Origin: Corynespora cassiicola
Lineage: Eukaryota > Ascomycota > Dothideomycetes > Pleosporales > Corynesporascaceae
Assembly (NCBI GenBank): GCA_022059125.1
Contig: JAEUWY010000006.1
Coordinates: forward strand, 3,534,001 to 3,598,000
Direction of reading: 5' to 3'
Length of the DNA: 64,000 nucleotides
The position numbers were made by a program, and so were the translations under genes. The notes below the pieces were generated by a model. It was not told where the DNA came from. It ran no database searches and worked only from the letters and a program-made list of their open reading frames with translations. Positions 33,160-43,108 of the stretch are shown here, piece by piece. Within the stretch, counting starts at the first letter, position 1. The number at the start of each line of letters is the position of its first letter.

Positions 33160-34238
33160 ATGGGCTCGATGTCGGAAAGCAGACCTCATGTTGTGTGTTT
33201 AGGCACTCCAAAGTTTGCAGGAGAAGACTATATCAAAAACTTCTCGCAATCCCACCTGTTCACAATCCTCCCAGCCACAAATCGCGCCGAGACGATCTCA
33301 CAGCTACCTTCTCTAATCGCAGAGAAAGGCCCCATCGATGCCTTCATAATACGCATGGGAACTCCACCCTACGAGCCGTTCGATGAAGGCCTACTCTCCG
33401 CTCTGTCCCCTCACTGCAAGATAATCACATCCGCAAGCGCAGGATACAACGAGTTTGACGTCGAATGGATGACAAGGGAAGGGATCGTATTTTGCAACTC
33501 AGTAGATGCGGTAGCAGAGGCGACGGCAGACATGGCACTGTTCCTACTCCTCGCCACACTCCGGAACACAAGCCAGGCCGAGAGGAGTGCTCGAGCAGGG
33601 AATTGGAGGAACGGCCTAGTTCCGACAAGAGATCCAGCAGGTCTGACTCTGGGAATTGTGGGCATGGGCTCCATTGGAAAGGTGAGCGCAGTGTACTCGC
33701 GCAGGCTGGAAGAAGCTGACAAGTCGAAAAGTACCTCGCAAAGAAGGCTGCGGTGTTCAACCTCAAGATCAAGTACTACAACCGCACTCAGCTCCCTGTC
33801 TCTGAGGAAGCCAAGTATAATGCTACTTATGCGTCTTCGCTCCACGAGCTACTTTCATCATCGGACATCGTGTCCTTGAACTGCCCACTGAACGCCAAGA
33901 CAACAAACTTGATCTCAACCGCAGAGTTCAACGCAATGAAAGACGGAGCGGTGCTGATAAACACCGCTCGTGGTGGGATTATTGATGAAGCGGCTTTCAA
34001 GGTAGCTCTACAAAACGGCAAGGTGGCGAGAGCAGGACTGGATGTGCTCTGCAACGAGCCGAATGTAGATCCATGGTTCTTGGAGCAGGATAACGTCATC
34101 GTTCAGCCACACTTGGGGGGTTTGACAGATGTGGCTTTCCAAAAGGCGGAGAGGGAATGTTTTGAGAACATCAGGGCGTATTTTGGAAGTGGCAAGGCGA
34201 ATTCGCCGGTCAACGCGCATAGGATTGGAAAACTGTAA
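33160..34238 (+). CDS. D-isomer-specific 2-hydroxyacid dehydrogenase
   Basis: Two exons (33160-33681, 33732-34238) give 342 residues. The Rossmann motif GIVGMGSIGK spans the junction. The catalytic triad of the family is present: Arg254 in NTARGGIID, Glu283 in DVLCNEP and His301 in VQPHLGG. Such enzymes reduce 2-oxoacids (glyoxylate, hydroxypyruvate, 2-oxoglutarate and others) to D-2-hydroxyacids with NAD(P)H, or the reverse. Length and the GTxxxxPF start resemble the GRHPR/glyoxylate reductase group. It may act on the D-2-hydroxyglutarate expected from the DUF1338 enzyme, which is inference. No peroxisomal or mitochondrial signal is obvious. Confidence 0.93.
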
Positions 34239-34505
34239 ACTATCTGAATCACGTAATACTATTGCATATGGAGAAAACGGACGGGTCGTTTCAAAGTTTA
34301 CTCTGAGGGAATAGACCATATCAGTTTGATAGCAACGCGAATTGATGATCGAAGAGGCTACAGTGCTTAATATCATTTCCCCTAAATTAGATAGCTCCAC
34401 CAGAATACTCGAATCATTCGTATTGATCACATATTCAGAAGAGTGGATCCCTTTGTAGAGGCAGTAAAAGTACAGATGTGTTAGAACTCACACTTTGCGG
34501 CTTGA

Positions 34506-35942
34506 CTACAGTCTAGCCCGTGCTACATCACGCGCCTTCTTTTCATCCACAAGCTTCACATTTCCCAAAGCTCTTGGGCCATTCTTCCCCTCCATGAGCA
34601 CATTGACCGGCGTTTGCCCATGTTCAAGTGCTCTCCACTTCCATGCCTTGATCGCAGGCCTGTCCTTGCCCGTATCTTCAATAACGTCCACCACCCAGTT
34701 GCCAATGTTGGGCAGGTACTTGAATGCATGCCCACTCCCCGCCGTCGCCACAAACAAGCCTTCGCGCTCTGGGACATAATCCACCAAAAGATGGTTATCA
34801 AAAGAATCATTGTACCAGCAAACCCTCGTCATCGCGATATCGATCCCTTCTTCCTTCAACTCCGGGAAGTACTCGTCCACAAAATCCCTCAGCTCGTCCA
34901 TGGCCTGCTGCGGAATCTGCGTCAACTTTTCGCCCTCGGTCCACCGCGTCACAGGTATACTGCGTTCCACACCATCAGCCTGAGGCTTTGGATTCGTGTA
35001 TTTCGTACCGCGGTAGCCAATCTTGAGGTAGCCATTCTCATCGCGGGGAAAACCGTAGATACCGCGCTCTTTCCACATGTACGTTGTGAGATTCCCCGGC
35101 GCAAAGCGATCCCAGAGCTTCGATTCGCGAGGGACTTTGTACATGACTACCGATCCCGCGGTGGTCTCACAGAGGCCATCGAGCTGCGGGAGCAACGAAG
35201 GGGTCCAACCACCACAAGCCATGATTGTAAGGGCTGCGAGGTGCTGCTTGCCGTCTTTTGTGGTGATGCCCGTAATCTTGGGGCCCTCTCTAATAAAATC
35301 GGCGAAAGCGCCAGCAACAGGATCGAGCACAAATCTCGCGCCATGCCTGCGCGCCTTGTGGAGTGCAAGAAAGCAAGCTTTGTCCGCTACGGCGACGCCG
35401 CCCGTCGAGTCGAAGAGTCCCGCATTGCGCTTCCCTTTCGTGGCGCGATTCAAGGGGTCTATGTTGATCCCCTTGGACGTTGCAGCTGCGATGTGTTTAG
35501 GGTTTGTGGTATCGAACTGGGTGTCTGCATGCCCCTGCTCTTCCATCGATTTTAGCGTCGCAAGCTCGAAATCCGTGAGAGTGTCGGCATCAGAAAAGCC
35601 CAAGTGCCCGCAGTTGAAGAACACTCTGTCGCTGCTGGTGAGTCCAGGGGGCAGGTCTTTACCGCTAGCCAGGTCCTCGTTCCATTGCTTCCACGCGGCA
35701 ATGGCCTCGAATGTGATTTCCTGGTATTCGACTTGTGAGCCGTAACCCGATCGAATGATCTTGTTCAGATCTGCAGATGCTGCGTCGCAGCCCAGGAAAT
35801 AGGAGTATCGCGTTTTGTCGTAGGGCTGCTTGTCGAAAACTGTGACGTTCTTGTAGCCGCGTCGTGCGAGGTGCAGCGCAGTGCTGAGGCCGAATATGCC
35901 TGCGCCGACAATGTTGATGGGCGATTCTTTGGTCGGAGCCAT
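34506..35942 (-). CDS. FAD-dependent amine oxidase (sarcosine/pipecolate/saccharopine oxidase family)
   Basis: A single exon of 478 residues. The N-terminal dinucleotide motif is NIVGAGIFGLSTALHLARRG (residues about 9-28). Near the C-terminus, RVCWYNDSFDNHLLVDYVP and ATAGSGHAFKYLPNIG are typical of the monomeric sarcosine oxidase-like family, which includes fructosyl-amino-acid oxidases and S. pombe Fap2 (saccharopine/pipecolate oxidase). The Cys in CWYND is the position that covalently carries FAD in that family. Products are an imine or aldehyde, plus H2O2. The last residues (ARARL) resemble a weak peroxisomal PTS1, which would suit an H2O2-producing enzyme. Substrate not proven. Confidence 0.9.
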   Translation of the reverse strand: MAPTKESPINIVGAGIFGLSTALHLARRGYKNVTVFDKQPYDKTRYSYFLGCDAASADLNKIIRSGYGSQVEYQEITFEAIAAWKQWNEDLASGKDLPPGLTSSDRVFFNCGHLGFSDADTLTDFELATLKSMEEQGHADTQFDTTNPKHIAAATSKGINIDPLNRATKGKRNAGLFDSTGGVAVADKACFLALHKARRHGARFVLDPVAGAFADFIREGPKITGITTKDGKQHLAALTIMACGGWTPSLLPQLDGLCETTAGSVVMYKVPRESKLWDRFAPGNLTTYMWKERGIYGFPRDENGYLKIGYRGTKYTNPKPQADGVERSIPVTRWTEGEKLTQIPQQAMDELRDFVDEYFPELKEEGIDIAMTRVCWYNDSFDNHLLVDYVPEREGLFVATAGSGHAFKYLPNIGNWVVDVIEDTGKDRPAIKAWKWRALEHGQTPVNVLMEGKNGPRALGNVKLVDEKKARDVARARL

Positions 35943-36674
35943 CGTTGAAGCGGAATCAAAATATTAGAAACAAGCCTCTGGATCGGTGATGTTTCGCGTC
36001 CGCAGGGTGTTGGCGATATCTCTTCTAGAAAAGGTGTTTGAACGGGTGTTGACGGGTATTCCAGGTGGCCTGATGTCCCAAAGAAGCGATCCTACTGCGA
36101 AATAAAAGCTTGTGTGATGATTTCCCTCGGTGAGATTCTTGAATGTCCACGAATGGGGCTGCCTTGCAATTGAAGATAGGATGATCGCTGGACACAAACT
36201 ATGGTTCGGCATCCATCGAGAGCATTGCCGCTAGCCGCACGACATCGACTTACACTCTTGCGTCACGCTTTCCTCCACTCATCCTCCGGCGGAAACTGCC
36301 CCGATATCGCTTGTCATCAATATCATCCAGATACTAAGACATGCATCTTCCGAAGTGGTGCGGGCTCGCAAACACCCGCATTGATGTGCTATCGCGCCCG
36401 CGTCACAGCTCGGGGGAATCCGAGTCGGGCCGTCCCCCAGATGTCGACGATAGGCCGGGCGCCAAGCCCAATTCATGCTTTTGGCTAACCTATCGCCCAC
36501 CCCTGATGGCACTGGCTAGAGATACAACACCATGGCTATCTTTACGCGAGCCACGTTGATATATCTCCAAGTGCCCGGAGACGAGTTCGTGCTCGCTCTC
36601 TCATCCAGGCGACTGGTACTCGAGCCCCTTCCCAACGACCCGCCTTCGCAGAGCGCGACAGAAAATTCGTCACA
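35943..36674. promoter_or_regulatory. Shared divergent promoter: FAD oxidase and MFS permease genes
   Basis: 732 bases without a supported gene. Holds the CTCGG-N6-CCGAG inverted repeat at 36409-36424 and other CCG/CGG triplets. Confidence 0.5.
36409..36424. promoter_or_regulatory. CTCGG-N6-CCGAG inverted repeat, possible Zn2Cys6 site
   Basis: Perfect five-base arms identical to those of the 30456 repeat, with one base less in the spacer (GGGAAT). Confidence 0.45.
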
Positions 36675-38425
36675 ATGGGCATCCTGTCAGACTCAACACT
36701 GGCCAAATATGTGCGCGTTATCAAGGAGTCGCCTCGTGAGCTCATCTTCAATCGCCGTCTGTTGGTGACAGCAGCATTGTATGCCATGGGCGGTATACCC
36801 ATCAGTAAGGCTCACAATCCTCACGTTTCCCAGCAGTGACTCACCCAACACTTAGCATGGGATCAAGGCTCCTCTTCGATTGTTCCGTCCCTTCCAGGCT
36901 TCCAAAAAGCTTTCGGCATCACGTCAGGAGCAAACCCATCACAGATTTCAAACTTCATCTCCTTTGTCTATCTGACAGCAGGCGTGGGTTCCGGCCTATC
37001 CTTTTTCATCAACGATCGCATTGGACGACTGTGGTCACTGCGACTCTATATGGTCATCTGGATTGTGGGGCAACTAATTGCGACGTTCTCCTACGGCCAT
37101 TTGGGGGCTTTGTACACCGCTCGATTCGTTTCCGGATTGGGTCTTGGGCCCTTGACAGTGACATCTCCCATGTCAATTGTCGAAATCGCACCATATGAGA
37201 TCCGCGGGTTGCTTGCGACATGGTTCAGTGTAGTCATGCTGCTCAGTCTGACTGTAAGCTGCTTTGTTGTCTATGCCAGCTTCCTACACGTTGCGGCCAG
37301 CCACCTCCAATACCAGATCGTATGGTTCGTGCCATGCATCATTATTGCACTGATCATCCTCGCAAGCTTCTTCTTCATGTACGAGTCCCCCCGCTGGCTG
37401 ATGCTGAAGGGACGCGAGGACGAGGCACTTGAGACTCTAGTCGCCCTCCGCGGATTGCCTGCCGACCACCCTTACGTCGCTCGAGAGATTGCCGACATCC
37501 GAGCTCAGATTCAAAACGAGCATGCCAGGTTTGGGGATGCTGCTGGTGGTGGGCTCAAGACTGTGTTCAAGGAGGCTTTCCTTGTACCGGCCAACCTTCG
37601 CCGTGTCCAACAGGCCTGCATTTCATACTGTCTGGCACAACTCTCTGGGGCCAATTCGGTGACCAGCTACCTCGTTCCCATCCTCACAATGATGGGTCTT
37701 GGGGGGTCTACGGATAGGTCAATGTTCCTCACTGGCATGTACTCCATGTCCAAGTTCTTCTACACTCTCATCGCCTCCTTCTTTTTCATCGACGCTCTCG
37801 GTCGCCGGAAGTCGTTGTTCATTGGCATCACTATTCAAATGATCTCGGATATCTACATTGGCGTTTTCCTCAAGTATAAGCTTGGGGGAGGCACAGTTGC
37901 GCCAGGCTCCTCTGAGGGAGCCATCGCAGCCATCTACATTCACGGCTTTGGTTATGCTGTCGGTAAGTCTAGAGATTCTTGCGATCCAGCGGTCATGGCA
38001 CTAATTCACATTTAGGTCTCCTCGTTCTACCCTATGTCTTTGGCGCCGAGCTTTGGCCGAACAACATCCGATCTTTTGGGTCCGCACTTTCCCAATGCTT
38101 CCACTGGCTCTTCTATTTTGGCGTCAACAAAGGCACCCCATCGATGCTCTCCAGCATGCACAACTGGGGAACTTTTCTGTTCTTCGCTGGATGGTGCTTC
38201 ATATCGCTGGTATATGTCTTTGTTGCGGTTCCCGAGACTGCCGGACTTAGTTTGGAACACATCGACGCGCTTTTCGAAGGCCCGTTCTGGCAGATGCATG
38301 GGAAAGCCAGGAAGCAAAGACATATTTTCGAGGTCCTTGATAGCACAGAGAGTGATAGCGTGGAGCCTATCGATGAAGAGTTCGGGAAGGGCGATGGGCA
38401 CAGCAAAGCAGCTAGAGAATCCTGA
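36675..38425 (+). CDS. MFS sugar-porter-type permease
   Basis: Three exons (36675-36804, 36856-37962, 38016-38425) give 548 residues and about 12 membrane helices. Sugar-porter (PF00083) signatures are present: DRIGRLWSLR between helices 2 and 3, YESPRWLMLKGREDEA after helix 6, DALGRRKS between helices 8 and 9, and VPETAGLSLEHIDALF after helix 12. Junctions restore IPITWDQGSSS and GYAVGLLVLPYVFG. The first exon encodes the cytosolic start and helix 1. Members import sugars, polyols, quinate or related compounds by proton symport. Divergent from the FAD oxidase, so it probably brings in the substrate of the cluster. Confidence 0.93.
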
Positions 38426-38503
38426 TGGCAAAGAAGAGCACAAGACTTGGCTAGATAATCCATATGCTGACTGCATGAATTTGATACACAATATTATATA
38501 CAT

Positions 38504-38583
38504 AGACAAGGCTGGCCAATAAAGATGCCAATGGCTTGAAGGAGATGCACAAAATTGTCGAGACAGACAAGGCTGGCCAATAA
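38504..38583 (+). repeat. 19-base direct repeat
   Basis: AGACAAGGCTGGCCAATAA occurs at 38504-38522 and again at 38565-38583, spacing 61 bases. It sits about 80 bases after a stop codon and could reflect a local tandem duplication of 3' UTR sequence. Confidence 0.8.
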
Positions 38584-38756
38584 TGATATGAAATCATCAG
38601 CCACGTTCTTCTAACATAAGCGTCATGAAACTGCGGCGCTGTTCAGATCCGACTGAGTTTTTCACTGATGAATCAAACGCCAGTTGAATGGGTAGGTGTC
38701 AGTGATAAAATTGAGCCTGAAGCCACCAAGCCAAGCCAGGTGTGCATCTTCAGTAT

Positions 38757-38764
38757 TATAAATA
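38757..38764 (+). promoter_or_regulatory. TATA box
   Basis: TATAAATA, 73 bases upstream of the membrane protein ATG. Confidence 0.5.
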
Positions 38765-38836
38765 CTTCAATTGATTCCGTTAGGATTTCTGGAGGGCCAG
38801 AACTTATGAGCTCTGTCTGCATCTTCTACATCTAAA

Positions 38837-39871
38837 ATGGGTATCTTTACAGGGCCAGCCCTATTTGATCATTTCTTTCCCCAAGAAGAGCCCTTATATA
38901 AAGACATCATTCAAGACTATTGCTGGTATTATTATCATCGATACAAAACCCTACCTGTTAACTGGTATCGTTGTCGAAGGGTACTTGAATGCGTTCTCGA
39001 ACAGACAGGAGAGATTACCAAGGCGCAATTAGCAATAACCAACCTCATACTTGGTCTTATTCCTACGCTACTTTCGTGGTTGGGGAACGGGGTCTTCGAA
39101 GTGTCGGTACTCTCCTCGCAACGGCCATTTCTGAGCATCCTTCTATCCTTGGGAGCACCAGTCTTTTCGCCAACCAGTCTCTTTCCACGATGGAAACCTG
39201 ACGTTATACTTGATAAACGAAATCATGAATTGAAAATTCCCACGATTCCAGCTTATATCCAAGCATTGATCTCGTTTATGCAGTACATCTTTGCAGGAGG
39301 CGCTATCGGAAATCTTACGCACCTCAGCTACGAAATGTCATACAAGTCAATTTCACTATCGTCCGGCTGTCACATACGCTATTTCGTAACTCTTTGGATA
39401 TATATTGGGGTGCTTCCGCATCTCGTTGGTTATGGCGCGTTGCGCACTCGATCATCTTGGGTCAGAAGCGAGCCACAAAATGGTGCAGGCGATGTGCCCA
39501 CAAGAAACTCCATGGGTAGCTTTGTAGCGACGGAAATACAGCCCTGTGCTTCAAATGGCAAAAAGACATTAATATGGAGAGAGGAGACAATGTGGGGGCT
39601 GTTTTTGGTCAACTTTGCTACTCTACTGGCACTTGCCCACGTAGTTTGGGGGACGGTCATACTTGGGTCGACAACATTGGTGGGTCCTTCGGACGCGACA
39701 ATGATACTTGGGAGGTTCATGGCTTCAACAGTAATATGCAGAGCTATACTTATGTTTGAAATGGCCGGATTGCGCCAAGTTGTTGACCTTAAATATCCCG
39801 ATACGCCAGGATCTAGCAACCAACACTCGACTATAACTACCCCAGTATCTACCGGAGAAGCTGTATCTTAG
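38837..39871 (+). CDS. Multi-pass membrane protein, unknown function
   Basis: One open exon of 344 residues. The N-terminus is polar and aromatic (DYCWYYYHRYKTLPVNWYRC), followed by CVLEQTGEITKAQLAITNLI. Then come six or so hydrophobic stretches, including LILGLIPTLLSWLGNGVF, PFLSILLSLGAPVF, ALISFMQYIFAGGAIGNL, RYFVTLWIYIGVLPHLVG and MWGLFLVNFATLLALAHVV. No known family is recognised. Its pattern resembles fungal-specific membrane proteins of unknown role. The TATA box before the ATG and the length of the frame support it. Confidence 0.65.
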   Translation: MGIFTGPALFDHFFPQEEPLYKDIIQDYCWYYYHRYKTLPVNWYRCRRVLECVLEQTGEITKAQLAITNLILGLIPTLLSWLGNGVFEVSVLSSQRPFLSILLSLGAPVFSPTSLFPRWKPDVILDKRNHELKIPTIPAYIQALISFMQYIFAGGAIGNLTHLSYEMSYKSISLSSGCHIRYFVTLWIYIGVLPHLVGYGALRTRSSWVRSEPQNGAGDVPTRNSMGSFVATEIQPCASNGKKTLIWREETMWGLFLVNFATLLALAHVVWGTVILGSTTLVGPSDATMILGRFMASTVICRAILMFEMAGLRQVVDLKYPDTPGSSNQHSTITTPVSTGEAVS

Positions 39872-40906
39872 AGCTTCTAATATCTGAATTCAGAAATTAC
39901 TGCGATATGGTGCACTTTTTGCTTGCAATAAAGAATGTCTGCGGTGTATGCGTTTAATGGAGCATCCGAATTGGTATGCTTGAAAGGTCTTGGTCCGCCG
40001 GCTTGCTGTCACTTATTTTTTAGATACTGATTTGGTGCGAACCCATAAGTAGAATCTTAACAGGCTGCTTTCTATTTGCGATCGAAATTGTGTTTGAAAG
40101 AGACCGTACGAGCTCGGTAATATCTCGATCCGCTTGATTGCGGTGCCTGACTGTTCACATCGTTTTACGCGATTTAACATTATAAACATGCCAATGGATC
40201 CAGAATTCCCGAAAATTGCCATACAGTACCGAATTTTTGAGAGTAAAGGCGCGTTCAGATATGGCAAAGTGTCTGATAGATTGAAGCCCATGAAGAGTAC
40301 ACGGCCTAGTACAGTCTATCGCTAGATAATTACTCATAGCTCCCCGCGTAGGCACGGTTACATGCTTGCGCCTATAATCTATTCACTGACATAGTGGTAT
40401 CAATGGGTCGTTCACCAATCGCACTCCATCCCAATCTGGTCATAGTTCTACCGCTAACCTGATCGAGAAACTCGAGTGCGGGGCCCCGCATCTCATTGTG
40501 CCACCATCCTGTTCTTGACCTAACAACTCCACAAAAACACTCCACTTGACGAAAATCATCCCGCCATATGGCGCTGGCCGCGTGCTGTGAATGGCTGGGG
40601 AGTGCGGCCAATATGTGCGCCGAAATGCCGCTCCGCAGTCCAGCGTTCTTGCCGCGGTTGAGGCAATTTAGATTCGCCATCGTCGAGTTCGAGTGCCTCA
40701 CCACCATATACGTAACTTTGAGATATAGATTGAAAAAGGGGACTAGAAAGATTTCTTCAGTCTTTTAGCTCACTCTCTTCAAGATATATCAAGACAACAT
40801 TGAATTGATTACCGATTCCTCCTTTGCTTTTTATAGCTCTATACTTGGGTGTACAATTTCGATGACCTAATCTCACATGTTTTCGTTGCTATACACCGTC
40901 AACGCA
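39872..40906. other. Intergenic, about 1 kb
   Basis: No supported gene. A GTCCGCCGG motif near 39991 resembles part of the palindrome at 32795. T/A-rich just before the efflux pump gene. Confidence 0.4.
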
Positions 40907-42812
40907 ATGCAACCTCCAGCAAAGCCAGTAAAGCCCCTGCGCGATGAGTACAAGCATGAAGTGGAGCACCTCGAACAGGTGAACTCTCGGCCTTCGCCAA
41001 GTGAGCTGGAAAAGGGAGACCCGGTCACGCCAGTAGTCAGCAATGGTCCACCTATACATGAGAAGGTACTGAATGGAAAAGCGAGGAGAAATCTTTCACT
41101 GACTAAGCGACAGATGTCATGGCAATTCTTCATGATCCTTACCTGCATGTCTTTTTTGTGGATTGGCTCGCAGATTCCACTCTACCTCTTTGGCTCTGTT
41201 CTACCTACAATTTATCAAGATATTGGAGGAGTCGACCGATATGTATGGTTCGTCATCGGATACCTCATACCTAATGCGGCGCTCTGTCCATTTGTTGGTG
41301 CTTTATCCGATCTGTTTGGGCGGCAGAAAGTCGCAATAGTTGGACAGGTGGCCCTCATTCTTGGGCCCATCATTACGGCAACTGCAAATTCAATGAACAT
41401 TGCCATTGGTAAGAGCAATGAATTACCATCATGGCTTCCATGCTGACAGCTTTACAGCTGGACAAGTTTTCTCAGGCCTTGGAGCAGGCCTAAACGAGCT
41501 GATCGCACTGGCTGGCACCGCTGAAATCGTACCGGTTAAAGACCGTGGAAAGTATGTAGGGTTAATTGTTCTGACGATACTTCCATTCTGTCCGTCGGTC
41601 CTTTACGCTCAGCTGATCACCAAATCGAGTAACTGGCGATACAACGGAATATTTGTTGGGGTTTGGAACTTCATTGGTTTGTTACTCTGCATATTTTGCT
41701 ACCATGATCCACCGAGACTCACAGCCGAGTATACGGCGCGAGATGTACTTCGCCAAGTCGACTATATCGGTGGATTTTTGAGTACAGCTGGTATCACTTG
41801 CTTCATGATGGGACTCCAGTGGGGTGCCCAGCAGGTAAGTCGTCTTGCTTCCCAAAAGACTAGTTTATAAATGGAATAGTATCCATGGGGAAGCGCGCAC
41901 AACGCAGCGCCTTTTGTCATCGGCATTGTTCTCATCATCGCCTTTTTCGTCTGGGAATTCTATGCTCCTCATCCCATGGTACCGCGGGCGCTATTCAAGA
42001 AAGCCAAGAAGACAATGATCGTCATTCTTCTAATAACATGGCTCAGCGGGGGAAACTACTTTGTGGCTTTGCTCTTCTGGCCCACTCAAGTCTATAATGT
42101 CTATGGAGATGATCCAGTCGGCATCGGAATTCGGTCACTACCCATCGGCTTCGGTATCATTGCTGGTGCAGCCATCTGCCTAATCTTGATACCCATCACC
42201 AAAGGCCGGATCAGAGCTCTGATGATTTTCTTCACTGCGATGATGACGGCAGGTACAGGGGCTATATCTGCGGCAACTCCACACAATCTGAACACGGTAT
42301 ACGCCATCGTGACTATCGCGTCTCTTGGAATTGGTGGTGTTATTATTCCATCGTCCATCATCGCTCAAATTGCATGTCCAGACGAACTCATCGCTACCAT
42401 CACTGCAATTACTTTGAGCATTAGATATATTGGGGGCGCGATCGGATTTGCAGTATACTCGAACCTCTTCTTCCACAAATTTACCGAGTACGGAACCGAT
42501 ATCGTCGCCGTCAAGACCATCCTTGGAACAGGAATTGTTGGGCTGGATAATATTCCCCTCATCACGCACATGGTCGAGCTTGTCGGTAACGCCAAATTCA
42601 ATGAGCTCAAAGGGCTCATCGCTACGAACCCGGCAGTTCTAAAGAAGGATTCATTTCCAACCATAGTTGCAAGCGCGCAGGAAGCCTTTGCGTTGGCTTA
42701 CCGATACCCATACTGGATCAGTATTGCGTTTGGGGGACTTTGCTTCATCCTGAGTTTTTTCGTGGGCGATATTGCCGCACTTCTGACAGATGAAATTGCG
42801 GCTGTTGTATAA
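40907..42812 (+). CDS. TRI12-like MFS multidrug/mycotoxin efflux transporter
   Basis: Three exons (40907-41408, 41458-41834, 41880-42812) give 603 residues. An in-frame ATG at 40877 would add ten more. The protein has a long polar N-terminus and about 14 helices, with the family motifs WFVIGYLIPNAALCPFVGAL, LSDLFGRQKVAIVGQ, GQVFSGLGAGLNELIALAGT and YHDPPRLTAEY. The last long loop is between helices 13 and 14. This matches the fungal trichothecene efflux pump group, a drug:H+ antiporter family that also includes siderophore exporters. Exporter direction is by family. No biosynthetic gene is next to it. Confidence 0.9.
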
Positions 42813-43108
42813 ATTGCGAAAGCGAGTACTACCAGCCTTCAACTTGACTAAGTATTAGGTCACATCACCGAAAGGTAATAGCCGGTTGTAACATGAAAAT
42901 GATTCTTTTTTCAAAACACATGAGCACAAATACGCAGTGAAGTTCCTGAGAATGATCAATGCAGATTTTGAGAACAAGAAGGACAGTACAGATCAACAAG
43001 AAGATTATCTACCGCTACATTCAAGCATCTAGAAAAAAAAACCCATTTTATACAGTCCAATTAATCAATTCAACAAATAGTTCCAGTCATCGCCATTGTC
43101 ATGAGTAA

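Larger units (their letters stand above)
38426..38836. other. Intergenic with a direct repeat and TATA box
   Basis: No gene. Contains the 3' flank of the permease gene, a duplicated 19-base sequence and a TATA box for the next gene. Confidence 0.5.

Noticed and set aside
34614..35555. 313-codon frame on the + strand
   Set aside because: Antisense to the FAD oxidase, which has full family motifs.
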